From NCBI GenBank assembly GCA_022749755.1, contig CM040451.1:9747871-9811870 (forward strand): a stretch of 64,000 nt of DNA, read 5' to 3'. Shown in pieces: positions 26,284 to 41,569 of this stretch. The notes beneath the pieces are model-generated. The model was not told the origin of the DNA. It worked only from the letters and a program-made list of their open reading frames with translations, and made no database searches. The translations under genes and the position numbers were made by a program. The stretch comes from Azadirachta indica. Lineage: Eukaryota; Streptophyta; Magnoliopsida; Sapindales; Meliaceae. Within the stretch, counting starts at the first letter, position 1, and each line of letters starts with the position of its first letter.

Positions 26284-28900
26284 ATCCTTAAAAAAGATTA
26301 CAAAAAGGAAAGATTCAGAAATAAAACGACAGAGTAGCACTGAACGGTGAATCCAATAGAACAGTTAATTACAACGGAAAAATAATAGTTATTCTGAAAG
26401 ATAAAGGAAACCCAGAAAGCCGATACTCACCAACTTTGGATTGTCCGCCGTTTCCATCACTTTCATAGGGAAAGAAAATATATAAGAGATGGAAGAAAAT
26501 GTGTGTGTATATATGCAGCGTCAAGGATTGCGTACCGAATGGGAAATCGCTATTCACAGTCTGATTAGAAGAAAAAAAAACAAAAGAAAATATGACAATA
26601 AGTCAAAACTTGAATAAACAACTGTATATTAAACGCATCTCGTGAATTATTTCCTAAGTTGGAGAGAAAAACTATTGGAAATATCCAGATACCTGAATTA
26701 CAGCTCAAATTCTTCAACAAACCACGAAGAATTCAGAAGAAACAGCTAAGAGTTTGTAACAAGAAAGCCGTAGATGAACTGAGTTGTAACTACCTTGTAG
26801 ATATTGTCAGGTTGGTTAGGAAGAAGAAGAGGAACAGGTAAGAATTCAGACAGAGGATAAATTTGATGTCTGAAAATAAAAGAGAAATCAAGAGCGGAAA
26901 TAGAAATGGAGATGCAGATGATGGAAATACAAAACAGAGGCGGGATTTTATGCGATGAGTTGTTTAATGAGCTGTTTTTGTTGTGTTTATGCATCAGTTT
27001 CTAACGTTAAATAGATTATACCAGATTTTATTTTATTTGTTTATTTATTTATAATTTATGGAGTTTTGATTCCCTAAGATTTGGACTATGCTAAGAGTTT
27101 ACGCTCTTTAATTAATTAACTGTAAAAACTAGTTGTATTTTCTCTACGTTAGATGGAAATGTCAAGAAGTCTAAAACGGCCTATAACAATTATTATAGGT
27201 CGGGTATTAATATATGCGAAAGATTAATTAAATTTGTTATTTATTATTAAGAACTTTAAATTGGAATAAAAAATGTCCACGTAAAATTTGAATTTTAATC
27301 TCAATTAATATTTTTTTTAATTCAAAATCTAACATTTAAAGTGGTAATTTTAAAACGGTGGTATTCATTTTTTATTTGAAATTTTCATGTATAAAATTGC
27401 AACATATTCAATAATATATTTTTTCTATTTAAATTTAAGAAAACCACTATTTTTTTAAATATTACGTATTATATATACAATTTATGCATAAAAAATTTGT
27501 ACTTAATTTGAGTGAAATTGTCTCAGACATTTTATCAATGTTACATTTAAAATCTATTAAAAATTAAAAGTTTTAATTAAATTTAATTTAATGTCATTCA
27601 AAAATTTATAGCTAATTTAAACGAAATATATCGTCACCTTTTTTTTTTTTTTAAAAGGTGATTTTTACTTTATACTTCTTCATCATTTATTTGTAAGATA
27701 ATAGTACCAACCATTCTAACAAAAGAGTGATCAGTGAAAAATTAGTATTTGACATGCAATAGCCTTATTATTTTTAAAGTTATAATGAGATAAATTCATA
27801 CTTTAAGTTAAAATTTAACTTAATTTTATTTTTATACAATTACTAAAATTTTAGTATTAAATTAAAAAATAAATATGTAAACGGGAGCATATGTGAAATT
27901 GGAACAATTTTTCAAGAAGTATGAAGAAATTATTGGAAACTATATAAAATAATATTTGAGGATAAAGATGAAGAATGAGATGTGAAAATGATAATTTGGG
28001 TATGAATTATTATTATATGAAAATATAATTAATATGTGATAAAGTGACACATCATAGATCATGATAAGGCATTAAATAATAATTAAATTAAGTAAATTAA
28101 GAATATTGGAGTCATAATTACGGGCCCCACGCCGCACTCTTAGAGACAAGACTGACTTACGAACCACTTAATTGGTCTAAACTCATCCAAAGTCAAAAAT
28201 ATTTAATTTTTTTACTTCGATAATTCTAAAATAAAACCTCAAAAAATATTAAATTTTTTTTTAATATTACATACACAATCAATCATATTATATTAAAAAT
28301 TTATAAAAAATTTTAATAAAATTATATATAATATCATTAAATATCTTTATCTAATTTAAGTGATACCTTATTTTTACATATAAAAAAAATTTACCTACAC
28401 TTTAATATAATAAATTCTACATATGATATATAAAATTTCTTACAAATAAAAAATTATCTTACGCTTCGACTAACAAAGTTCAAAGGGACTCTAACATGGA
28501 GTCCAACCTCTTAGCCACTCAAAGCTGTCGTGGTTAAAAAAAAATGTTAAAGTTGATTCTTCACTTTTATGTTATATTATATTTTATGTATTAATTTTAA
28601 TTAATTTATAATACTTATCACTTATAATTTTAATTAATATGTAAGAATTAAGATGATATAACAATGATATAATAATTAATAGATTAGTGATGCTACTGCC
28701 GTTCTTGAAAAAAATCTTTATAATTTTTTATTTATCCATTCAAATATATTAAAAATATCAATTTTATCAATTTTTTTTAATGAAAATAATTAATTAATTT
28801 TTTTAAAAATATGCTCAAATAATTTGTAACAAATAAATTCTCATTCAACTTGTTTTTGCAATCAATTTTCTCTGAATGATTGTTTTCTTTATCCATTTAA
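26284..28900. other. AT-rich intergenic stretch
   Basis: Upstream flank of the small membrane-protein gene, possibly with non-coding 5' exon sequence, followed by AT-rich DNA. No coding exon seen. Confidence 0.55.
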
Positions 28901-31470
28901 GATTTTGTGAACTTGTTGCAGAATAAAAAAAGTATTTATTTAATTTAAGATCTAAAAAAAAGATTTTAGTGAATAAATGTTAAAAGTTTAATTAAAGTTA
29001 AAATTGTAAATAAAAAAAGTGGGGAGTTTTAAGTGAAAATTTTCCAGTGATAGCAATATCACTCTTATTTATCTAATAAATATTTATATATATTTATTTA
29101 ATAAAATTTTATAAGTTATATAATGATCTAAAATTAATTAACCATAATAATAAAAATAATAATTAGATTAAAATAAATTACATGATATTAGACAATCCCC
29201 TATAAAAGTCATGTGTTTCTTTTTGTTCTAAAAGAAATATTTAATCAAATCATTTTCAATGATTTGCTAATTTGCTATCTTTTACTACCAAGCCAAGGAG
29301 AATGCTTTCAATTCTCAAGCAAAAACCTTGTTGAATATTTCCAAAATTTTATTAATTTTTTTATTAGTATTTGATAAAACAGTTAACCAACATCTTGTGA
29401 ATCAATAATATATGCAACAGCATTACAACCAAGAAACACAAAAGCCATTAAAGGATGATGATTCTGTTCATGTTGATTGATTGATGACCGTTTGATCTTT
29501 TATTATTATCTAATTTGTGGGGTCAATATTGATCTTTTCCTTCTTGATTACGATGAGTTTGACGAATATTGCGTGTTAAAAGTAAAGTTGAAGTGTGATT
29601 ATACAGCAATGTTATTGGTGATATTGACCATAAGAATATTATCTATTTTTTTATATTCATTTTAAAATCATGATTTGATTACTCAGCAGACTTAATTAAA
29701 ATTTTAAATCATTATTTTTTTGAATGTTATGGAGTCATTAGCTTATCTAATACGTCATTCAATTATTCTTCAATTATCAAAAAAAAAAAATCAAACATTT
29801 TAATTAAAATAAATGATTCTTAGGCATTTGTAATCAAATGGTTATTATATGATATATGCACAAGAAATCATACGGATACTAAGCTTTGCAAAATTGAATA
29901 ATATGAAAGTCAACAATAATAAATCACATAATTCATTCTGATTAATGAATAATAACTCTAATTTTTAACATATTCAATATATATATATATATATATATGT
30001 AATTTCTTAATTAAAGATCCGTGGAAACAAAAACTAGGGGCTGTTTATAATTAAGATTGGGTGATTGATTGATTAATTGATTAAATTATTATCAAAGAAT
30101 AATATTTAGATTAATTAAAAATAATCCAATAACTTTTTATATATGTTTTAAACATCAAAAGCTTAATTACGTGCACATGATTAGTGAAAGCGAGTGCGGC
30201 GCATGTCATGGAGGCAATATTAATTCTTCTTCTAAAAAAAAAATTATTGTCTAATTTTCTGGGGTGGTGATCGACTATAGTGCCGACTCATATATTTTCC
30301 ACCATCAAATTAATTAATTAATTAATTAGTTGATTGATTAATTAATTAATTTAGAGGTAAAATTGCAATATTTGTTTATTTAAAAATTGCACATGCGTAG
30401 GTTTGACAACTAGTGCATAAAATTAATGGTTATTAATGTCGTATCTTTAACAAGGATATTAATTGTATATATATTGTACGATATATATTATGGGCAATGG
30501 AGTGGGATAAAGAAATAGTTCGATTTATTGTATTAAAACATGCTACTAGATGAAATAGAAATATGAACAACAATATTGAATAATCAAATATGTGAACAAG
30601 AACTTCAGAATTGGAGGTCTCTGTCAGTTCTGATGAAGCAGCATGTTTGAACTTACCAGACCTCAAACCCATTTCATGTTTTCAGCATAAGTCAATTTTA
30701 TTTTTGTCCCTTAAATATTAATTTCCTTTTGGGATATTCTAGCAACTTGCAATTGCTACGTACCTCCCAAATCAGAATATTAATTTAACCATTTTTAATC
30801 TTCGATATTGAGATATATATATATATATATATATCAAGATCTAGAGAGAGAGAGAGAGAGTCTTATCATGCATTTTCAGACTTTTTCGGGGTACTTCACT
30901 TGCAGCCAAAGAATATGAAGTATTCTGCTACAATATTTTTCTTGGGTGATGAAATCAATTATCAGTAATTAAATCACCACCTTCCAATTATATTTTAAAA
31001 TATATGTATATATATATATATATACATATATATTATATTCTCTTCTTGGAATTGCCTGCCTTTCACAGAACTTTGTATAATTAACTTACAAAGTTGGGGC
31101 TACATGATTATGTTTTCCCCTAATATTATCTGTAAATTCTGTGTTGAATATCCATTAATTAATGTTTCTACAAAATCGGAACTTGGTGTATGTTGTTTTA
31201 AATAAGACAGGCAGTCTAATCATATGGAAATATAGAAGTCATCTTCTTCCACAGTGTGGCCGGCGCAAGTCTCACCACAAGACTGCATTGTGGAAATCGA
31301 TCGGTATTATGCTTTTATGAATATCCAATCAGCAATAGACAGATGGAAGATGAATCACTCTATTTCATAACAAAAAGATATTGCATAATTTAGTGGTGGT
31401 GGTATCAATGTCATTACCGAGTGTTTCCATTTTAAAAAATCATTTTCAGACACCAACCAGAGCTGCCAAC

Positions 31471-31506
<36 letters not shown>

Positions 31507-33763
31507 CTGTGTTGTCTGGAGGATGGAGATCAAAGAGAAACAGAAAGATGGGATCGCATATTAATCAAGATATATAATTAATCATGCACGTATTAAAATT
31601 ATATATCAACAATGGAATTACAAAATTCATTTCGTTTCTTTTTCCTTTTCCTATACACAAATTGATTATGAAATCTACAAGTTCCAAAATTATAAATATA
31701 TATATGATTAAAATGTTGAATTAATATTAATTATGAGAGTTAAGCTTCAATTTAGAAGGCTAGGGTCAGCGAAACAGGGAGAAGGGAAAGCAAAAGAGAC
31801 GGGCATGATGATGACAAATTCGAAAATGGCTTTAGAATATATACAAATTTATGTGCAGCATCGCATTTGTCCCTACCATTGTTTCTGGTTTCAATTCTAT
31901 AATTTCCTGAGATTAATTAACACATTCACAAAGTACAAAACGTTTATATGTAGATATTATCATCATAGCTTTTGCTTTAAGGGGAAACCAACAAAAACAA
32001 AAGACTTCTCTGCGAGTGTGATTAATATAATTAAATGCAAGGGGGACCCCAAGACATATGGCTATTTTTCTAGCTGTTAAACGAATTACACCAACTGGTG
32101 GTTGATTCCACAAACTTACATATTAAGAATTAAAGTTAGAGGCCAAATTATATATATATAATTATTAATTCCATTGGTTTATTTTCCATTTATTTTAGAA
32201 AGTTTGAACCAACCATTGCTTATCCACTAAAATTACAGTGTCGGAATCACCATTATTACCATTAGAACCGACAAATCAAGATCCCTCAGTGAACTGCTGG
32301 AACCGTATCCTCAGTGAACTGCTAGAACTGTATCTGCATGCAATGCGAATATGTATATAAGACGAGAGATTTGGAGAGAGCATTTATATTAATGTGGGAT
32401 TGGGGCCTGCTATATATATTGACAAAGTCACTTGATTTCGACTGACTGGAATGTTCTGTTAGCATGCACGCACACATATGTATTTGTATATATTAACATC
32501 ATGTGCTTTCTCTGTGCGTATTGATGCAAAATACCCGTAACAAATTAATATATTAATTTGAATATTGATTATACTAAGAATATGGAGATTAAATGTTTAA
32601 TGATTCATGAGTAGGGAATAATACACATGCACTGCTACCGCATTGAAGATGAAAGAAAAGACATAGTTGATTTTTCCACTGCTTAGTTTATCGTAATTAG
32701 TCAGATTTTTTTCTGCCTGTGTCAATTGTTGTATACTGTATGTTGTCGTAGCCATCAGGAAGCTGCAGGAAGGCATTGTCCACTGTTGTATACGTTCGTT
32801 TATTGATGTATTAAATGCTTTGACCTGGCATTGTGGACCTTCTAATTTCTATAATTATATGTAATGCATGAAGAAATTAAGATATTTTATATATCTTGGA
32901 TGGCGGCTCATATTTACGTAAGTTAATTTAAGTCCGTGAGCTTTTAATAACACTTGTATTTTCTAGCTTGTTGGACAGTGACGTTGTTACCAGTCTTAAT
33001 TTGGCTGCTTCCTTAGTTACAAGCTCTCCGAGGTTGATTTGCTTGCTGTTAATTAACTGTTTTCTCATGTTTTCTCCATCTTTCTAGTGTTTTTAAAATT
33101 GAGTGTTGTTGGGCCCAGAACTCGGAACTTATTTCTCGGTCATTCAGATGGGCCTCTACAAACCTAACATGATTTTTGAGTTTTGTACCGATGAATGATT
33201 GTGCTATGCCATTTGTCATTTTCTTGTTTAGCTGAAAATGCTCTCTTAAAAGAACGTAATACTGAAGGATATATACCTAGGACAAAATTTAAGCGTTGAT
33301 GTTTCTTCGATGGCGCAATTTCCCAAGAACATGTCTATATTAATGGCCGATCTCATTTGGAATAAATACATTAGTCCTATGTTTCAAATGATTAAAAAGA
33401 GAAAGAGTAATAAAGAGTGATGGATGCTTTGGATGTTTTACAAGCAAGGTAAACTATACCGTATAGCCCTATAAAAATACTCGGTTTGGTTGTATATTCA
33501 ATTTTTTTAATCTGTAAAGGGTTACTTTCCGCAGTTGATGGAGAGCTATCAAACAGCTTTGTTCCTATTATTCTATTCTTTCAAACTGAGTCATCCGGTG
33601 GTTCATCAATTTTAATCTTCACGAAATAATGCCGCTGTCAGTTCTAACACGTAACGAAATCAATATACATCAAACTAAATAAAATTATATTGATTGAGTT
33701 AACAGATGAAATGTCATGAACTGACAGCCTATTACAGCTTGTTCAGAAGTACTTTTAGGCTTC
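28901..33763. other. AT-rich, gene-empty stretch with many simple repeats
   Basis: No coding exon with family features. Simple repeats include (AT)n at 29978-29999, (ATTA)n at about 30312-30350, a compound (TA)n then (GA)n at about 30811-30860, a TA-rich palindrome near 30996-31030 and (TA)n at 31474-31502. The end of this stretch is the peroxidase promoter side. Confidence 0.6.
32285..32334. repeat. Perfectly adjacent 25-bp tandem duplication
   Basis: Units 32285-32309 and 32310-32334 match at 23 of 25 positions (both begin CTCAGTGAACTGCT). Read directly. Confidence 0.9.
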
Positions 33764-33770
33764 TATAAAT
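33764..33770 (+). promoter_or_regulatory. TATA box of the peroxidase gene
   Basis: TATAAAT lies 73 bases before the peroxidase ATG, a normal spacing for a plant core promoter with a short leader. Confidence 0.6.
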
Positions 33771-33842
33771 AAGCGCTTATGTTGAACTGAATTTTAGCAT
33801 ATAGAGAATCATGAGTTCATCAACTTTCTCTATACATTAGAC

Positions 33843-35078
<1,236 letters not shown>

Positions 35079-36427
35079 GCATTTACATGTATATGATGAT
35101 TTCTAAGCATCATAGTACGTTTATTTGGAGTGTGACTGCTTGATGGCATCAAGTTTAACTTGTAAAATAAGTCGTACATTTGTAAAATTCTTCTCGATAG
35201 TATTTATAACCACAATAAAAAATAAAATAAAATAAAGATCATTTTGATAATTTTTTTTCTTATGAATTTTCTTGTATAACTATCTTGCTATTACTACCCA
35301 TAAAACATTAAACCTTTGACCTTTATTATTATTGACATTCGAAATAATTTGAGAGTGTTAAGTGTGTTTTTAATCCTCCAAATTATATCTAATGGGCAAA
35401 TAACACTATATATATAAACTAGATATTATATCATGATTAATAGATCAAAATTGTCTATAATATATAGGAAAAAATTGAGTGGGATTAAGATATAGATTTC
35501 ATGGTGATATTCATATACGTACTCAATATTATTTAAAACTGCAATAATGCAATAAGTTTTTTTTAACTCCAGTCGTCTAGAAATGGGTTGTTGATGAGAG
35601 TAAATGATCATGCAAGTCAACCCTTTTACCTGTAACAAAAATTGCTTAACCTACTTGCCCAATATGAAATACATTGGAAGAAATCAAGTAAAAGAGTCGA
35701 AAAGGAAATTTAAGAATAATAAATAAACTTAGAATAACTGTAACATTGATTGATTAATATTAACCCTTCACTTCATAATGATTTGAGATGGATCATAGCC
35801 AACTGCAACGAAGTTGATAGCCTAGCAAACGGCCTCAACATGTAATAATTTTTCAACTTCTCATAGTATAAGCTTTTTAATTTGTCAATTTGCATGCATG
35901 GCTTAAAGTTTGAAAATCTATATACAAGGGAGAGATGTATTTGTCAACTATTTTTCTTTATGACCTGTTATTTCTTGAACGTAAAGTAGTAACATATTAT
36001 TTTATAATTCATAATATTTTAACACTTTAACTCTTTTTCTTTAACACACTCAAATCATTGCATCTTTATTTATATTTTATTTAATGATATCGCACTTTGG
36101 AAGCAATGCCCTCGAATTAAAAACCTAGTTCAAGAATCTAACATCGTTCACCGTGCTCAAGCTTCATATGCAATTTAAGACCATGCATTTCATGTATATA
36201 TTATATTCTTAGAAATTCTTCTTATAAAATGTTGTTGACATATAGATCAAACTAGCCAATGAGCTTATTATTCTTTTCTTTCACCATGCAAAGTACCAAA
36301 TTCCTCTGTTTTATTCTTACCATTTCTTGCTACTTTTCTCCCTACTCAAACACTCCTTTTGGCTTTTACCCTCCCCACAGTTTATCCAAATTTTCCTGCA
36401 ATCTTTCACCGTTCTCTTCCCAAGAAA
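35079..36427. other. Intergenic between peroxidase and first NHL gene
   Basis: Peroxidase 3' flank and promoter side of the first NHL gene. AT-rich; no coding exon seen. Confidence 0.6.
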
Positions 36428-37000
36428 ATGCCGGCTCGAGAAACCCCAGGTAGGCTGATATGTTCCATTTTGTTGACTCCAGTTCTCGTTGTGGGTATAA
36501 TTTTTCTCCTTGTATGGCTTGCTTTACACCCCCATCCCCCAAAATTTCATATCCAGGAATTTTCATTTCCGGGTTTGGGTCAACCAAATGGGTTTGTGAA
36601 TACCGTTATCACTTTCAATGTCACAGTCCGGAACCCGAACCGTCGAGTTTGGATCCATTACGAGTCCATAGACGGTTCGCTTTACTACAAGGATCAAGAA
36701 GTTGTTGGGCCAATGCCGGTTCAAAGTTCATTCAATCAAGAGCCGAAGAACACTACTACACTGCTACAAACATCGAGTGGGACCACGACCAAATCAACGG
36801 CGATTAACCAAAGTTGGACAGAATTTATGAATGATCGAGCACAAGGAACGGTGATTTTTAACCTTCGATTGACGTCAGTGATCAAATATAGAAGGACTAT
36901 ATGGGATTTAAGGCATCATCGGATACATGCCACGTGTATTGTTGGGGTGAGTTCAGAAGGATTGATCTTACCAAGTTATCAATATAAAAAATGTAATTAA
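36428..37000 (+). CDS. NDR1/HIN1-like (LEA-2) membrane protein, array copy 1
   Basis: Single exon, 190 residues. These proteins sit in the plasma membrane with a short cytosolic N terminus and an extracellular LEA-2 domain; several relatives act in defence or abiotic stress. A membrane helix spans about residues 10-33, followed by the NHL signature WLALHPHPPKFHI (usual form WLxLRPxxPxF). The LEA-2 domain contains FNVTVRNPNRRVWIHYES and ends YQYKKC. An in-frame ATG 69 bases upstream exists. I chose 36428 because the next paralogue starts at the equivalent MPxxR position. Closest in this window to copy 2. No lesion seen. The specific role cannot be told from sequence. Confidence 0.9.
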   Translation: MPARETPGRLICSILLTPVLVVGIIFLLVWLALHPHPPKFHIQEFSFPGLGQPNGFVNTVITFNVTVRNPNRRVWIHYESIDGSLYYKDQEVVGPMPVQSSFNQEPKNTTTLLQTSSGTTTKSTAINQSWTEFMNDRAQGTVIFNLRLTSVIKYRRTIWDLRHHRIHATCIVGVSSEGLILPSYQYKKCN

Positions 37001-37910
37001 TGTCGATTTAAGTTGCTTATTAATTGCTTATTAATTATATTTTTATTTTTATTATTCGTAAATTTATTGTATCGTATCAATTTTATGGAGTGTAATATGA
37101 TTTTGTGTGATATAATAATAAATATGATGTAAGTGATTTTATATAATAAAAATTGTATAATCTATTCTTTTAATTTTAATATGCTTAGTAATTTGCGGGC
37201 AGAGAAGTCTGACATCTAAACTGATTCAACAGCTTATCTCAGGAACACTGATTTAAAAAAAATGTGAATATTCAAAATAAATAAATAAATAATTATTTTC
37301 AATATCAAGCCCGGTCTGAAAATCCAGACTTTGTTGGGTTTGAATGTTGGGCTAGATTATGTATTGAGCCTATCGGGCTGGCCCAAGGGTGTCCTCTAAT
37401 TAAAATTTAGACCTGTAACAGAATTTTCGTGCAAATTAGCATGGAGATATCTGACTGTGGCACACCTTTTCAAAGATTTTGACCACGTGGGCAAAATCAA
37501 AGCGTGATAACTTGATACTCGTATCATTCTTCTTCTTCCTTGCAGTCTTCTTTTTAATTTTCATAGTATTTTAATAGCAATGATTGCAAGTTTAAACATT
37601 CAAGCAAAATCAATGAGATTACATGCCTTTTTCCTAATATATTGCCACAATCAGCACAAAGTAGATTGCTACACACTGTAAAGTATTCATATTGCAAATT
37701 CGTATGAATTAATTCAGCCATTGATCTATAAACAATGAGCTTATTCTTTTCTTTGTTCCTGCAAAAGCCCCAAATTCCTCCCGATTTGCTCTTCTTTTTC
37801 TTCCAATCTACAGCAAATGTGTCTTCCTTCTTCCTCCTATATATACAGCCCCAACTGAGACTGTTAATGCAAATTTTCTCGGGATTCCAATCAATTTTCT
37901 TGCCCAGAAA
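37001..37910. other. Intergenic between NHL copies 1 and 2
   Basis: AT-rich spacer; the last part is the promoter and leader of copy 2. A short open frame at 37735-37944 is probably leader sequence. No coding exon otherwise. Confidence 0.6.
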
Positions 37911-38495
37911 ATGCCACCCAAACGGCCTTTCAGCTATAGACTAACATTTGCCATTGCCTTAACTCCAATTTTTGCTATCGGCATTATCTTTTTCATTTTA
38001 TGGCTCAGTCTACGGCCACATCACCCCAAATTCCACGTTCATGAATTTTCAATTCAGGGTTTGGGTCAAACAAACGGGCTTACGAATGCAAATATTGCAT
38101 TCAATGTAACGGTCCGAAACCCGAACCGACGGGTTTTGATTTACTATGAATCCATGCGCGGGTCGGTTTATTATGAGGATCAGCGGATCGGAGTCATACC
38201 CGTTTTGGAATCGTATTTTCAGGAGCCCAAGTACACGACCGTTATGCATCATGTGATGAGTGGGTCCATGACGATGGCTACAACCAATAATCGACGTTGG
38301 ACCCAGTTTGAGAATGATCGTACGAAAGGAACGGTAACTTTTAGCTTACAATTCAAATCAAAAATCAAATATAAGAATTGTATGTGGGATAAAAGTGACC
38401 ATCGGATGCGTGCCACATGTAACATACCTATAGGTCCAAATGGCATGATCTTGTCAGATTATAAACGGAAAAGATGTCATGTCCATATAAGCTGA
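37911..38495 (+). CDS. NDR1/HIN1-like (LEA-2) membrane protein, array copy 2
   Basis: Single exon, 194 residues, starting MPPKRPFSYR. The membrane helix is at about residues 11-33 and runs into WLSLRPHHPKFHVHEFS, a full NHL signature. The LEA-2 domain carries FNVTVRNPNRRVLIYYES and ends KRKRCHVHIS. It shares GLGQ.NG and the NPNRRV block with copy 1, so these two are the youngest duplicates in the array by eye. Intact. Confidence 0.92.
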   Translation: MPPKRPFSYRLTFAIALTPIFAIGIIFFILWLSLRPHHPKFHVHEFSIQGLGQTNGLTNANIAFNVTVRNPNRRVLIYYESMRGSVYYEDQRIGVIPVLESYFQEPKYTTVMHHVMSGSMTMATTNNRRWTQFENDRTKGTVTFSLQFKSKIKYKNCMWDKSDHRMRATCNIPIGPNGMILSDYKRKRCHVHIS

Positions 38496-41400
38496 TTTGT
38501 ACATAACAAGAAAAAATATGTAATGTACTTTTGGTTTGTTTTATTTTCAATGGTTTGAATTTATTTGTGTTTGATGTTATAAACATGAAATAAGTGTAAG
38601 ATTTATGTAATCTCTTTCAAAAGGGAAAATAAGTGTAAGGTATTTTTATTGAATAATGGAGGCTTTGGATTCTTTGATATGATGTCAAAAGAAAAACTAG
38701 TAGAATTTAGATTCTAATTTATTTTCTTTGAAAAGAAAAAATGTATGTTAAGAGTATTATTTAAGCTCGAATAATTTCTAATTACCTCATGAAATAAAGT
38801 CTTGGAAATAGTAAAAAAATAGAATAATTTGAGAGGGTAATTAGAATAAATGATTGTTTGTTTCTCTTCAAAACAAGCTTAAAAGTTATTATTGCTTTAA
38901 TTTCTCCAAACAGTTTGATAATTAATTTTGAATATTATAAATAAAGATGTTGAAACTTTAATTTGTATAAGCTTACAAGTGTGTTGATTGACTAATAGAA
39001 ATGAATTAACATTATTTATTATCTAACTATAATTATATCAAAGATTAGTAAACAAGCCTATATTTATAGCTTGATAATTAATATGTATATGAATATAAAT
39101 TTTTTAAATTTTATCAATTTTTATTAGATCTTTTATTTTAGCAACCTAATCCAATAATAGACCATATTCTTTGACATTTTCTTTAATTGAGGATCAAATC
39201 AAATTACTTAAAATTAGAACAAACAGATTAATTTGATTTGATTCATTTGTTATTGTCTGATTTATGAATATTTTTTCATGCTAATAAAAGGCACTAATGA
39301 AAAACTTGCAATAAATTATTATGGGAAAAAATTACAAATGCATGAAATTTAATAATGGTAAATATTTAAGATTGAAAACTTCTAAACTATGAAGATGATT
39401 TCAGGATTAAAATAATTTATTTAAAAAAAAAAAGAAATTAGTTTTATATATATATATAGAGTATGAATCCTTTTGGGTTAGAGAAGTTGTCAAGAACAAA
39501 ATCATAGATACATGTTCGAAAAAAAAGTGAATATATTATACTGTATAAAAACAGATAATTTATCATAATTAATAATTTAATATAGTTTAAATTATAGCCG
39601 AAAAATCCGTTAGACTCTGACCCACTAAAAGAAAAGAAAGAAAAAAAAAAAAACTAAAAAGAGAGAAAGAAAGAAGAAGAAATGTGATATACGGGATACT
39701 GTTACATATCCCTTTAGCTTTGGGTCAACAGTAAATTTAGTGATATTCTTGCATACGTATGACTTTTGGGTAAACAGTAAATATTCTAAATTTTTAGGTT
39801 ACACTAAATATCTTTGGCTTTTGAAAAGTTAAAAAGATACCTTTTTTTAACTTACCTCCGTTATTTACTTTAGATATGATAATTTGAATTAACATATCTT
39901 ATCAAATAAAAAATATAATATATTTTAAGCAAACTTGAGTTTGACTTATTTAATAATCATGTTAAGATTTAAACCCTCAACCCGATCCATTTATTAAATA
40001 AGTTACTTTATTTAATAATTATGTCAATTTTTAATATAATTTTTTTATATATTTTAATATATATTTAAAATTTTTTTTATAATTTATTTATGTAAATGCT
40101 AATAAACTTTTATTTTAAATAGTATTATATATTTTTTATAATATTAAAAATATAATGAAACACTTTTAAAATATAAAAAAAATAAAAAAATAAATATATT
40201 AAATTATAAATAAGTTAGTATAAATAGTTCATTGTGTTATAAATTACTTAACGTGTTCAAATCTTCAAATTCGAATCCAACCAAATTATTAATTGTGTTA
40301 CATTATTATGACTTATTTATTAATTGTACCATTTTGAAGTTAACTAAAGACTGCTAACTCTGTGTTTATTCTTGTTGGGCCGGCGGGTTATGTCAAAATT
40401 TACCACCCCTAATTGACTTAATAAGATATTATTAACTTTATTTCTAAATTAAAATAATAAAATAAAACATAAAATTTCAATTTTAATAATTTAGTAATCC
40501 ATTATCTAAAACATATAATACTACGTATTAAAATATTTAAATTAGATAATCTCTATCCTGATTTGTTATTTCAAAAAAAAAAAAAAACTAGAGATAAAAA
40601 TATTATTATCAATAATATTGAGTGGAGGCAAACTTAAATAATAGGTTAGGAGCATTCATGAAATATTAGAAAGAAAGAAATTTTAGATGAGATGAAAATA
40701 ATAAATTATAATTTATGAATTAAATTTGGTATCATATACTAATGGAATTGATAATTAGATATATTTTTATATTCTACTTATTGCTAAATTCAATTTTAAA
40801 AAGAAAATTTTTTGATTACTTTCATTTGTAATAAAACAATTTATATTTATTTTTTGTATTTCATTTTTTTATTAATTACATAATTGATTATTAGATAGTA
40901 AATTATTACCAAAAAAGTTAAAGATTAAAGGTTATAAGTATTTTAGTAAATAGGTTTGTCAGAACTCATTGGTAGCATTCTAATTTGAATAATAATATTT
41001 TTGTTCCTAAATTTTGTAAAAATAATTAATTATTTAGATTTTTCTAAGTTTAACATTTTAATCCATGATCTGGTTGAGTTGATCCTATTTGATTGTTGAT
41101 CTAATAGCCATTATTGACCACTGTTAATTACTATTAATCATCATTAATCGTATATTGACTATTGCCTAACATCATCCGTTTCGGTCATAATAATTATTAT
41201 TTAAATTTTTATTGAACACTATACCCAATAATATAATCACTACCACCATTAGACAATCGTTTGCCGTAAATTTAAAGTTAAATTTTTTGTTTTGTGAAAA
41301 GTTTTGCCATCCCTATTATTATGTTATAAATAATAGGACTAAATTGTTAAAATAAATAATATTATATTAGTTTATTATTTCACCAAAAATTTGAGACAAA

Positions 41401-41560
41401 AATGATAATATTTTATACTATAAAATTAACTAAATTAAATTCAGGATATCATGCTATTTTGTCAAAGATGAGGGGCACAAAGCACTTATTAGCATTACTG
41501 TATTAGTGTTTGTCTTCTTATTTATATTTTAATTAATATTTAATTTAATATTTCTCATTT
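38496..41560. other. AT-rich intergenic stretch with transposon-like debris
   Basis: No gene seen. There is a short palindrome (TCTAATTACC near 38777 and GGTAATTAGA near 38839). A direct repeat of TTTGGGT.AACAGTAAAT occurs at about 39720 and 39765. The stretch near 39960-40410, with CAACCCGATCC at one side and GGGCCGGCGGGTT at the other, looks like an old miniature transposon but ends were not resolved. Confidence 0.5.
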
Positions 41561-41569
41561 TCTCAAGGG

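Noticed and set aside
30433..30672. 79-codon minus-strand frame starting MGLRSGKFKHAASS
   Set aside because: No domain, no similarity I recognise, and it runs into hydrophobic low-complexity sequence; the GGTAAGT inside may be a chance donor.
31240..31300. Short inverted repeat TTCCACAGTG / CATTGTGGAA as a miRNA hairpin
   Set aside because: The stem is only about 10 bases with a large loop and no known miRNA match.
31733..32080. 115-codon plus-strand open frame
   Set aside because: Composition and content look random, no family motif, and it lies in repeat-rich gene-empty DNA.
36460..36807. 115-codon frame overlapping NHL copy 1
   Set aside because: It is an alternative frame inside a conserved gene, with no family features.
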